A DNA stretch of 64,000 nucleotides, taken from NCBI GenBank assembly GCA_963806495.1, contig CAWDYA010000008.1, positions 248,001 through 312,000 of the forward strand, read 5' to 3'. The DNA comes from CAWDYA01 sp963806495. GTDB taxonomy: Bacteria; Acidobacteriota; Polarisedimenticolia; JACPZX01; DASXTC01. The notes below the pieces were generated by a model. The model searched no databases. It saw only the letters and a list, made by a program, of their open reading frames with translations, and was not told the origin of the DNA. The translations under genes were made by a program, and so were the position numbers. The stretch's first letter is position 1, and each line of letters starts with the position of its first letter. Below are positions 1 through 7,602 of the stretch, one piece after another.

Positions 1-949
1 ACCCCGCGACGAAGAATGCCACCGAGGCGCCGATAGCCGTCCAGGGCACGCGCACGCCGATCGAGGACAGGGTGGTGGCCATCAGGAGGCCTCCCGCGCC
101 CACCATGCCGAACCAGACGCACACCTGGAGCATGCCCGCCGCGCCGAGCCCGAGCAGCTTGCCGGCGAGGATTTCGTCCGGGTTGGCCGAGGCGAGCAGC
201 ACCTCCACCACCTTGTTCTCCTTCTCGACGGCGGTGGCCTGGATCAGATAGCCCGAGCTCATCATGAGCGATATCAGCATCAGGATGGCGAACATGAGGG
301 GGATGATGATCCGCGCGAACACCGCCCACGGGGCGCGTGGCTTCACCTCGCCCGCGGGATCGACGGTCCATTCCTTCAGAACCGCGATCGGCTCGCCCGT
401 ACGCTCGGCGATCGTCTCGGGGACGCGTCCCGCCAGCAGCCTCCTCTGGATCAGATCTCTCAGCGGCTTGCGGCTGTCCTTCTCGTCAAGGCCGACCCCA
501 TCGGGGAAGAAACCGTCGACGTGCCCGTCCTCGAGAAAGCCCGCACCGAACCGGTAGTACCCTTTGATCGACCCGGCGAGCAGCGCCTCGCGTGCCTCGG
601 TCTCGCCGGGGAACGGACGGAACACCATCCCGCCGATCCCCTCGAGCGCCATCCGCACCATGCCGCCCTGCCCGGTCGAGTCAATCGCCGAGCGCAGCCC
701 GGACGGGATGTCGATGTTGCCGCCGTGTTCGTCGCCGCTCAGCGACAGCACGCCGGCCTCGTCCACGATGCCATAGACACGCGGCGTCCGATCCTGTTTC
801 GCGGCGAAATAGACCGGGACCGAGACGATCAGCCCGTACAGCACCACGAACACGGGCATGCCGAACGTGGCGATCAGGTATCCCTTTCGCTTCACCGTGC
901 ACAGGAACTCGAAGGTGGCCACGGAGCGGATCTTGCGCATGTTGATCAT
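1..949 (-). CDS. ABC-2 type transporter permease, NatB-like (3' end beyond window)
   Basis: Membrane subunit of an ABC exporter, working with the ATPase encoded immediately upstream. About 316 residues are visible and the C-terminus runs off the left edge. An N-terminal membrane segment is followed by a long extracytoplasmic stretch (about residues 45-210), then hydrophobic segments. The motif EKENKVVEVLLAS near residue 245 matches the family pattern after the large loop (compare QEKSNKIMEVLLGS in the second permease of this window at 13883). The ATG (947-949) overlaps the ATPase stop as ATGA, so the two are translationally coupled. The substrate is not evident; the closest known architecture is NatB, a sodium exporter permease. 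Confidence 0.85.
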   Translation of the reverse strand, partial: MINMRKIRSVATFEFLCTVKRKGYLIATFGMPVFVVLYGLIVSVPVYFAAKQDRTPRVYGIVDEAGVLSLSGDEHGGNIDIPSGLRSAIDSTGQGGMVRMALEGIGGMVFRPFPGETEAREALLAGSIKGYYRFGAGFLEDGHVDGFFPDGVGLDEKDSRKPLRDLIQRRLLAGRVPETIAERTGEPIAVLKEWTVDPAGEVKPRAPWAVFARIIIPLMFAILMLISLMMSSGYLIQATAVEKENKVVEVLLASANPDEILAGKLLGLGAAGMLQVCVWFGMVGAGGLLMATTLSSIGVRVPWTAIGASVAFFVAG

Positions 950-1911
950 GCGTGCTCCCGCTGCACGACCCGGATGAAGATCTCCTCCATCGGGGCGAGC
1001 ACCTGCTCGAAGTGCTCCACTCGCGCACCCGCACGGACCAGGCTATCCGCGACGTCCGCGGGTGCGGCCCCTTCCCTGAGGAGCAGTCTCCAGCGATCAC
1101 CGCTCTCGGGGACCACCTTCTCGACCATGTCGAGGGCAGGCAGCGCTCCCGACACTCTCACCCGGATCTCCGGCAGCGAATAGCGTCGCCGGACCTCGGG
1201 GATGGCCCCGTAAATCATGAGCTCGCCCCTGTCGATGAGGGCCACCCGGTCGCACAACGCCTCCACCATGTTCATCTGATGCGTGGAAAGGATCGTGGTC
1301 GACCCGGCCTCCCTCCGGCGGCGGATCAGCTCCTGCACCAGCCTGACGTTCACCGGGTCGAGACCCGAGAACGGCTCGTCGAGCACGCACAGCCGGGGAT
1401 CGGTCTGCAGGGTGGCGGCGAGCTGCACCTTCTGGCTCATCCCCTTGCTCAGCCTCTCGATACGCCAAGGCCCGACCTCGGGGAGCCCGACCTTCATCAA
1501 CCATTCCTCGCCCCGGGCTCGCGCCTGAGCCCGGCCCATCCCCTTCAGGGACGCGAAGTAGGTCATCACGTCGCGCACGGTCTGCTTCGTGTAAAGGCCG
1601 CGATCCTCGGGCAGGTAGCCGATCCGATCGAGCATGTCGCGGGAGAACGGCGCGCCGAACAGCGAGACCGTGCCCCGGTCCGCGCGGATGATGTCCATCA
1701 GGATCCGGATGAGCGTCGTCTTGCCCGCTCCGTTCGGGCCGAGCAGCCCGAACACCTCCCCCTCACGCACCTCGAGCGACAACCCCCGCAGGGCGATGGT
1801 GTCGCCGTAGCTCTTGTGGATGTCGTCGAACGCCAGGAGGGAGGTCACGCCATCGAGAATACCAGAGTTCCCCTGCGCCGGGGATCCAGCGCGAAAAATC
1901 TCTCTTGACAT
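946..1911 (-). CDS. ABC transporter ATP-binding protein, NatA-like
   Basis: ATPase of the exporter whose permease follows. Walker A is GPNGAGKTT, the signature is LSKGM, Walker B is LCVLDEPFSGLD, and a switch His lies in STHQMN. The roughly 80-residue C-terminal extension after the nucleotide-binding domain is typical of this subfamily (DUF4162-like). The ATG at 1909-1911 is preceded by GAGGGG. An in-frame GTG at 1846-1848 would remove 21 residues and begin directly at the conserved region, so the start is uncertain. The frame stays open much further upstream, but only antisense to the beta-helix gene. It is paralogous to the ATPase at 12979: both carry DIIR, DRIGYLPE and RGLY in the same order. 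Confidence 0.88.
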   Translation of the reverse strand: MSREIFRAGSPAQGNSGILDGVTSLLAFDDIHKSYGDTIALRGLSLEVREGEVFGLLGPNGAGKTTLIRILMDIIRADRGTVSLFGAPFSRDMLDRIGYLPEDRGLYTKQTVRDVMTYFASLKGMGRAQARARGEEWLMKVGLPEVGPWRIERLSKGMSQKVQLAATLQTDPRLCVLDEPFSGLDPVNVRLVQELIRRRREAGSTTILSTHQMNMVEALCDRVALIDRGELMIYGAIPEVRRRYSLPEIRVRVSGALPALDMVEKVVPESGDRWRLLLREGAAPADVADSLVRAGARVEHFEQVLAPMEEIFIRVVQREHA

Positions 1912-1935
1912 ATGCCCCTCAACACCGGATGATAT
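1905..1935 (+). promoter_or_regulatory. Putative sigma70 promoter for beta-helix gene
   Basis: TTGACA (1905-1910) and TGATAT (1930-1935) are separated by 19 bp, upstream of the gene starting at 2029. The -35 is perfect, but the spacer is longer than ideal and the box overlaps the 5' end of the divergent ATPase gene. Confidence 0.35.
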
Positions 1936-2028
1936 GTCCTGCATCCCCTGTCCAGTCTGTATTCCCACTGCTGCCCGAAACCATGGATGACCCACGCGCC
2001 AGCGCGGGCCGCACTCAGGAGGATGCGC

Positions 2029-3090
2029 ATGCACGCACCGATCCCTCGTAAACCTGTGTTTCTCGCCATCTTCACCGCGATCGCCATGGTCGCGGTGGCG
2101 GCGCTCGCCAGCGCCGCGCCCATGTCCCGCGGGAATAATGTCGTGCTCAAGAAGGGATCCGTGGACGGACTGAGCGCCGCGATCCAGGAGGCCGGGCCGG
2201 GCGGCACCGTCATGGTCCAGCCGGGCACGCACGTCGAGACGGGCGAGGTGCTCGTCGACTTCCCGGTTGCAATCCGGGGGAAAAACAACTCCGTGATCAT
2301 CGGCGGCGCACCGCCGAGCACAACGGATCCGCTGGTGGTCCAGCCGGTGATCCGTGTCAAGGGAACGTCCGGTGTGACCATCGAGGGTCTGGAGTTCCAT
2401 CCCCCATCCGCGGAGACGGGCAATACGGCCATTCTGGTGGAGGATGCCACCGGCACCGAGATCAGCGACAACAGCTTCAGCAACTACCAGGTCAGCGTGC
2501 TGATCCAGCACGGGGATCGGACCCGGGTGACACGCAACCGGGTCGACGTGACCACCGGCTGGAGTACGGGCGAACTGGCGACCGCCCACGGCATTGTCGC
2601 GATGAACGGCAGCGATGTCCGGATCACCGACAACGAAGTCGCCGGCGGCGCATTCGGCATCTGGGCGTGCGGTCTCAACGGCCGCGCCTCCGGTAACAGG
2701 CTGACAGGCGCTCTCGCAGGCTTGATCCTGTGCAACGTCCCCGACGGCGGCGTCCTGATCTCCGGCTCCACCGACGGCTCTGACCTGCCGGCGACGGGAT
2801 GGACGGTCCACGGCAACTATGCCGCCGACAACACCTGGGGCTACATGGTGACCGACGGATCCAACAACAACACGCTGACGAACAACGCCGCCGCAGGCAG
2901 CGCCGTGTACGACATGGAGCTGCTCGACGACTCCTGCCTGTTCGGCTTCTTCACGCCGTTCACCTATGACAACGTGGTGGACGTGGGCGCCTTCACCGAC
3001 CTGAGCATCAAGGACTGCGGGCACAACAACACCGTCAACGACCCGGACGTCGATCGGACCTGCGATCCGGCGCCCACCTCCTGCCCGTGA
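2029..3090 (+). CDS. Secreted right-handed parallel beta-helix protein
   Basis: An exported protein of 353 residues. The start ATG at 2029 is chosen because AGGAGG (2017-2022) lies 6 bases upstream; ATGs at 1987 and 2023 lack this. It opens with a basic n-region (PIPRK), a hydrophobic core and an ASA-AP cleavage-like site. The body has recurring short beta-helix turns such as GTSGVTIEGLEF, DATGTEISDNSF, NGSDVRITDNEV and SNNNTLTNNAA, as in PbH1/NosD-type folds. No catalytic residues typical of pectate lyase are obvious to me. It stands alone with its own promoter and a strong hairpin after the stop. Function is unknown; a surface or periplasmic carbohydrate-related or structural role is only inference. 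Confidence 0.75.
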   Translation: MHAPIPRKPVFLAIFTAIAMVAVAALASAAPMSRGNNVVLKKGSVDGLSAAIQEAGPGGTVMVQPGTHVETGEVLVDFPVAIRGKNNSVIIGGAPPSTTDPLVVQPVIRVKGTSGVTIEGLEFHPPSAETGNTAILVEDATGTEISDNSFSNYQVSVLIQHGDRTRVTRNRVDVTTGWSTGELATAHGIVAMNGSDVRITDNEVAGGAFGIWACGLNGRASGNRLTGALAGLILCNVPDGGVLISGSTDGSDLPATGWTVHGNYAADNTWGYMVTDGSNNNTLTNNAAAGSAVYDMELLDDSCLFGFFTPFTYDNVVDVGAFTDLSIKDCGHNNTVNDPDVDRTCDPAPTSCP

Positions 3091-3105
3091 TCGACTGAAC
3101 GCTTC

Positions 3106-3133
3106 GCCGGCGGGCGCGGAAGCGCCCGCCGGC
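3106..3133 (+). terminator. Strong hairpin after beta-helix gene
   Basis: A perfect 12-bp stem (GCCGGCGGGCGC / GCGCCCGCCGGC) closes a GGAA tetraloop of the GNRA type, 16 bases after the stop codon. No U-tract follows, so it is either a GC-only terminator or an RNA-stabilising 3' hairpin. Confidence 0.5.
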
Positions 3134-3262
3134 CCTTCCCCGATCCAACCATTCCCGCGTCCCGGGCATCAAACTCCAGAGAAAAACGCAAACCTCCGCG
3201 GCTTCGGAGCGTTAGATACCAGACAGGGCAGCGATCGCCCGGATCCTCTCTGGGGGTGTTCC

Positions 3263-4372
3263 ATGGCGAAAGTAGTGAGAATACTGGCCGTCCTGGCCGT
3301 GCTCGCGGCAGTGTCGGTGGGCGGCTACGCCTTGCTGCAGAACCGGGACCCGGCTGACGGCGGGTTGACCCTCATCGACGTGACCCGCGGCTCCATTACC
3401 GAAAAGGCGGTCGCCGTCGGCCAGATCGAGCCGCGACTCAAGTTCCACGTCAAATCCAAGATCTCCGGGATCGTCAAGCGGTGCGCCGTCGAGGTGGGAG
3501 ACCGCGTCCGCCCGAACGACCCGTTGTTCGAGATCGTTCCCGACCCGACCCCCTCCGAGCTGGTCGACGCCGAGAGCCGGGTCGACTCGGCCCGTTCGGC
3601 CTTCGACCGCGCCGAGTCCGACTGGACCCGCTCGGACCAGCTCGCACGCGAGGGGATCATCTCCAACGACCAGCTCGACGTGAAGCGCGAGGCGTTCGAG
3701 CAGGCGAAGATCACGCTGGCCAGCGCCGAGGACAGCCTCGAGCTGATCCGCAAGGGCCGCATCTCGGGCCGTGGCCAGGGGATGGAGTCGATCCTGCGCG
3801 CGCCGGCGGGCGGCATCGTCCTCGAGAGGAAGGTCGACCCGGGCGACCCGGTCGTGCCCCTGACTTCGTTCCAGGAGGGGACCGATCTGGCCGTGATCGC
3901 CGACATGAGCGACCTCATCTTCAAGGGGACGGTGGACGAGATCGATGTGGGCAAGCTGTCGGTCGGTGTCCTGGCGCGGCTCAAGGTCGGGGCGCTTCCC
4001 GGCCGGGAGGTGACGGGCCGTCTCACGCGGATCGCACCGCAGGCCAAACAGGAGGAAGGGGCCCGGCTGTTCGAGGTGGAGATCGAGATGGACCCGGTCA
4101 GCGAGGTGGTCCTGCGGGCCGGGTACTCCGCCAACGCCGACCTGGTCATCCGCGAGAAGAAGGACGTCCTGGTGATCCCCGAGCGGCTGGTGAAGTTCGA
4201 GGAGGACGGCGCGCACAAGTTTGTCGAGCTGCCGCCGGACTCTCCGGGCGCGGAGCCGCGCAAGGTGGAGATCCAGACCGGCCTGTCCGACGGGCTCAAC
4301 ATCGAAGTCGTCTCCGGTCTGCAGGAAGGCGACAAGGTGGTGCAGAGGCCGCCGCGCGACATCCTGGGGTGA
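3263..4372 (+). CDS. Periplasmic adaptor (membrane fusion) protein, MacA/HlyD family
   Basis: A 369-residue adaptor that would bridge the inner-membrane ABC permeases encoded next to an outer-membrane channel. It has an N-terminal signal anchor (about residues 7-25), a split barrel-sandwich/lipoyl half (EPRLKFHVKSKISGIV), a coiled-coil hairpin (about residues 95-170, rich in D/E/R/A heptads), the second lipoyl half (RAPAGGIVLERKVDPGD) and a beta-barrel and membrane-proximal domain. ATG 3263 follows a G-rich GGGGG stretch. The stop is 6 bases before the first permease, so this is the first gene of a four-gene operon. No TolC-like gene lies in the window. Confidence 0.88.
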   Translation: MAKVVRILAVLAVLAAVSVGGYALLQNRDPADGGLTLIDVTRGSITEKAVAVGQIEPRLKFHVKSKISGIVKRCAVEVGDRVRPNDPLFEIVPDPTPSELVDAESRVDSARSAFDRAESDWTRSDQLAREGIISNDQLDVKREAFEQAKITLASAEDSLELIRKGRISGRGQGMESILRAPAGGIVLERKVDPGDPVVPLTSFQEGTDLAVIADMSDLIFKGTVDEIDVGKLSVGVLARLKVGALPGREVTGRLTRIAPQAKQEEGARLFEVEIEMDPVSEVVLRAGYSANADLVIREKKDVLVIPERLVKFEEDGAHKFVELPPDSPGAEPRKVEIQTGLSDGLNIEVVSGLQEGDKVVQRPPRDILG

Positions 4373-4378
4373 GCGCGT

Positions 4379-5617
4379 ATGCATCCGATCATCGCCCTGC
4401 GTCAGCTGACGCGCGACCTGAGGAGCCAGAAGCTCCGGACCTTCCTCACCACCTTCGGCATCATCTGGGGGACCGTCGCCGTCAGTCTCCTGCTGGCTTT
4501 CGGCCAGGCGTTCCATCTTCAGCTCAGGAAGAACTCCGCCGGCCTGGGCGGCGGGATCATCATCGCCTGGCCCTCGCAGACCTCGATGACCTTCGAGGGG
4601 CTGGGCAAGGGACGGCGAATCCGTCTCGACGAGGATGACATCAGGCTCGTGAAGAACCGGGCCTTCGAGACCGCCGCGATCTCCAGCGAGTACATGCAGA
4701 CCCTGCGGCTCCAGCTCGGCAGCCGGACCCTCGCGGTGGATGTGTCGGGGGTGCACCCGGTGTTCGGCGACATGCGGAACCTGATCCCCGATGTCGAGGG
4801 TCGATTCATCAATCCGATCGACGAGCGTCTGCAGCGGCGTGTGGCCTTTCTGGGCGACGCCCTTGCCGAGCAGCTCTTCGGCTCGTCACCCGCCGTGGGA
4901 CGGACGCTGCGGATCAACGGCTCACCGTTCACGGTGGTGGGAGTGATGAAGCGCAAGATCCAGGACTCGTCCTACAGTGGCCGCGACAAGGACAAGATCT
5001 TCATCCCCGAGTCCACGATGCGCGCCCTCACCGGGCAGAAGTACCTCAACAACATCATCCTGACGCCGAAAGACGTCGCCCACAGCAAGGAGACGACCGA
5101 CGAGCTGCTGTCCATCGTGGCCGGCAGGCACCGGTTCGACCCGAAGGACAAGGAGGCGCTGTCGGTCTGGGACACGACCGAGATGGCCAAGTTCCTCGAC
5201 GATTTCATGATGGCCTTCAAGCTGTTCCTGGGGATCGTCGGCTCGCTCACCCTCGTGGTCGGCGGCATCGGCGTGTCGAACATCATGAACGTCGTCGTCG
5301 AGGAACGTACCCGCGAGATCGGGATCAAGCTGGCCCTCGGCGCAAAGCCAAAAGGGATCCTGATCCAGCTCCTGATGGAGACCCTCGTCGTCACCTTTGT
5401 GGGCGGCGTGCTCGGGCTGCTGATCACGGACCTGATCTGCCGCGGGGTGACCTCGTTGGGCGGCGACCTCACGGACCAGATCGGACGCCCGATGGTCTCG
5501 GTGGGGGTGGCGGTCTCCACGGCCGCGATGCTCGGCCTGATCGGCCTCATCGCCGGCTGGTTTCCCGCGAGGACGGCGTCCCGGCTGGACCCGGTCGTCG
5601 CCATGAAGATGACATGA
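4379..5617 (+). CDS. MacB-like ABC permease (first of pair)
   Basis: A 412-residue permease with one N-terminal membrane helix, a large periplasmic MacB_PCD domain (about residues 40-260) and three C-terminal helices of the FtsX/MacB fold. The conserved block VVGGIGVSNIMN...ERTREIGIKLALGA around residues 293-320 is diagnostic. Unlike E. coli MacB there is no fused ATPase; the ATPase is a separate gene at 6866. It is paralogous to the next gene, and the two may form a heterodimer. Substrates of this family include peptides, lipoproteins and macrolides; none can be assigned here. Confidence 0.88.
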   Translation: MHPIIALRQLTRDLRSQKLRTFLTTFGIIWGTVAVSLLLAFGQAFHLQLRKNSAGLGGGIIIAWPSQTSMTFEGLGKGRRIRLDEDDIRLVKNRAFETAAISSEYMQTLRLQLGSRTLAVDVSGVHPVFGDMRNLIPDVEGRFINPIDERLQRRVAFLGDALAEQLFGSSPAVGRTLRINGSPFTVVGVMKRKIQDSSYSGRDKDKIFIPESTMRALTGQKYLNNIILTPKDVAHSKETTDELLSIVAGRHRFDPKDKEALSVWDTTEMAKFLDDFMMAFKLFLGIVGSLTLVVGGIGVSNIMNVVVEERTREIGIKLALGAKPKGILIQLLMETLVVTFVGGVLGLLITDLICRGVTSLGGDLTDQIGRPMVSVGVAVSTAAMLGLIGLIAGWFPARTASRLDPVVAMKMT

Positions 5618-6873
5618 GACTCCCCCGTTTCGGACTCACCTTGCTGCTCTTCCTGCGCGCCTCGCGCGTGCAGAGGAAACGCGCCATCCTCACCATCGCC
5701 GCGATCGCCTGGGGCTCGCTTTCCCTGCTCCTGCTGCTCTCGTTCGGCGAGGGGCTGAGACGGCAGATGGAGCTGGCCCGCGCCGGGATGGGCGAGGACA
5801 TCGCCGTCATGTGGCCCGGCGAGACGACCCTGCCCTGGCAGGGGCTGGCCTCGGGCCGCGAGATCCAGCCGAAGATCGAGGACGTGGCCCTGCTGCGCGC
5901 CCGTCTGCCCGGGGTCGCCCGCGTATGCGGCGAGCTGACAAACTGGCGCACCGCCTTCACTCACGGCCGCAAGACGATCAACGGCCGGCTGACGGGCGCC
6001 AACGTCAACTACGGCGATCTGCGCAACCACATCCCGCAGGCGGGCGGCCGCTGGCTCAATCCCCTCGATGAGCAGCTCCGCCGCCGGGTGATCTTCCTGG
6101 GCGACGCGCTGGCGGCCGACCTGTTCGGCAAGGAAGATCCGGTCGGTGAGACGCTCCTGGTGGATGACGTCCCGTTCACCGTGATCGGCGTCATGGTGAA
6201 GAAGCTGCAGATGGGGGCGTACGGCGGGATGGACAAGGACCATGCGCTCATCCCGATCTCGACCTTCTACGCCCAGTACGGCCGCGACCGCCTGTCCAAC
6301 CTGCTGGTCAGACCCGACCGCCCCGAGCATATGGAGGCCGCCCTCGCCGGAGTGCGTGAGGTGCTCGGCGGGAAGTACGGCTTCGACCCGAAGGACGACC
6401 GTGCCCTGGCCACCTGGGACACGGTCAAGACGTCCGCCACGTTCCGCAACATGCTGCTCGGCATCCAGACCTTTCTCGGTGTCATCGGCGTGCTGACCCT
6501 GATCGTGGGGGGGATCGGCGTGGCCAACATCATGTATGCGGTGGTGAAGGAGCGCACGCGCGAGATCGGCGTCAAGATGGCGCTCGGCGCCAGGCCCGCC
6601 TGGATCACGGGCCCGATCGTGCTCGAGGGGCTGACCTACACCCTGCTGGGAGGCGTGATAGGCCTCACCATGGCCTCGGCGATCATGGCCGTGCTGCAGA
6701 TGATCCCGACCGAGGGAAACACCGCGGTGCAGATGCTCGGCAAGCCGACCCTCTCGGCGCCGATCGCGATGATGACGGCCGGCGTGCTCGGGTTCATCGG
6801 CCTGCTCGCGGGATACTTTCCTGCCAGGCGGGCGGCGTCGGTCGACCCCGCGGAGACCCTGCGCTATGAGTGA
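5614..6873 (+). CDS. MacB-like ABC permease (second of pair)
   Basis: A 419-residue paralogue of the preceding permease with the same topology: N-terminal helix, MacB_PCD periplasmic domain, and a C-terminal FtsX-type helix bundle containing IVGGIGVANIMY and ERTREIGVKMALGA. Shared landmarks such as NHIPQAGGRWLNPLDE and FLGDALAADLFG correspond to NLIPDVEGRFINPIDE and FLGDALAEQLFG in its neighbour, so the pair arose by tandem duplication. The start ATG overlaps the upstream stop (ATGA), and its own 3' end overlaps the ATPase start by 8 bases. Confidence 0.88.
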   Translation: MRLPRFGLTLLLFLRASRVQRKRAILTIAAIAWGSLSLLLLLSFGEGLRRQMELARAGMGEDIAVMWPGETTLPWQGLASGREIQPKIEDVALLRARLPGVARVCGELTNWRTAFTHGRKTINGRLTGANVNYGDLRNHIPQAGGRWLNPLDEQLRRRVIFLGDALAADLFGKEDPVGETLLVDDVPFTVIGVMVKKLQMGAYGGMDKDHALIPISTFYAQYGRDRLSNLLVRPDRPEHMEAALAGVREVLGGKYGFDPKDDRALATWDTVKTSATFRNMLLGIQTFLGVIGVLTLIVGGIGVANIMYAVVKERTREIGVKMALGARPAWITGPIVLEGLTYTLLGGVIGLTMASAIMAVLQMIPTEGNTAVQMLGKPTLSAPIAMMTAGVLGFIGLLAGYFPARRAASVDPAETLRYE

Positions 6874-7570
6874 GTCCGACGGCAACGGAACGGTCATCTC
6901 CATGCGGGATATCCGCAAAGTGTACGACACCGGCAAGGTCGTGGTGGAGGCGTTGCGGAACATCGACCTTCGCGTGCGTGACGGCGAGTTCGTCGCCCTG
7001 ATCGGCCCCTCGGGCTCGGGCAAATCCACCCTCATGAACCTCATCGGCTGCCTGGACACGCCCACCTCGGGCCGATATGAGCTTCGCGGTCAGGCGGTGG
7101 CGGGGCTGAGGAAGGAGGACCTCGCCACGATCCGCAACCGGCGCGTCGGATTCGTGTTCCAGAACTTCAACCTGTTGCCACAGATCACCGCCTACGAGAA
7201 CGTGGAGATGCCGCTGCTGTTCGGAGGGATCCCGCGCCGCCGCCGGCGCGAGCGTGTCGAGGAGCTGCTCGAACGTGTCGGCCTCGCGGACCGGATGCAG
7301 CACAAGCCGACAGAGCTGTCGGGCGGCCAGATGCAGCGAGTGGCGATCGCCCGTGCCCTCGCGATGGAGCCTGACATCCTGCTGGCCGACGAGCCCACCG
7401 GCAACCTGGACTCCGCCGCCGGCGGCGACATCATGAGCGTCTTCCAGGAGCTGTGGGATCAGGGGCGGACGATCATCGTCATCACCCACGACCCCGCGCT
7501 GGCCCGTCGCGCTCCCCGGCGCATCGAGATCCATGACGGACGGATCAGCCTCGACACGGGAGCATCCTGA
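6866..7570 (+). CDS. ABC transporter ATPase, LolD/MacB-type
   Basis: A 234-residue stand-alone nucleotide-binding domain serving the two permeases upstream. Walker A is GPSGSGKST, the Q-loop lies in VFQNFNLLP, the signature is LSGGQMQRVAIARAL, Walker B is ILLADEPTGNLD and the switch His is in VITHD. The length matches LolD. It lies last in the operon and overlaps the second permease, an order different from the fused MacB. The subfamily couples ATP hydrolysis to mechanotransmission or export across the periplasm. Confidence 0.92.
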   Translation: MSESDGNGTVISMRDIRKVYDTGKVVVEALRNIDLRVRDGEFVALIGPSGSGKSTLMNLIGCLDTPTSGRYELRGQAVAGLRKEDLATIRNRRVGFVFQNFNLLPQITAYENVEMPLLFGGIPRRRRRERVEELLERVGLADRMQHKPTELSGGQMQRVAIARALAMEPDILLADEPTGNLDSAAGGDIMSVFQELWDQGRTIIVITHDPALARRAPRRIEIHDGRISLDTGAS

Positions 7571-7602
7571 CGCGGCAGGGCCCGTAACGGCGGCTTCCCG
7601 GC

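Noticed and set aside
946..3024. Minus-strand 692-codon frame as a giant ABC ATPase with a novel N-terminal domain
   Set aside because: The extra N-terminal part is exactly antisense to the beta-helix gene. A normal start with Shine-Dalgarno exists at 1911.
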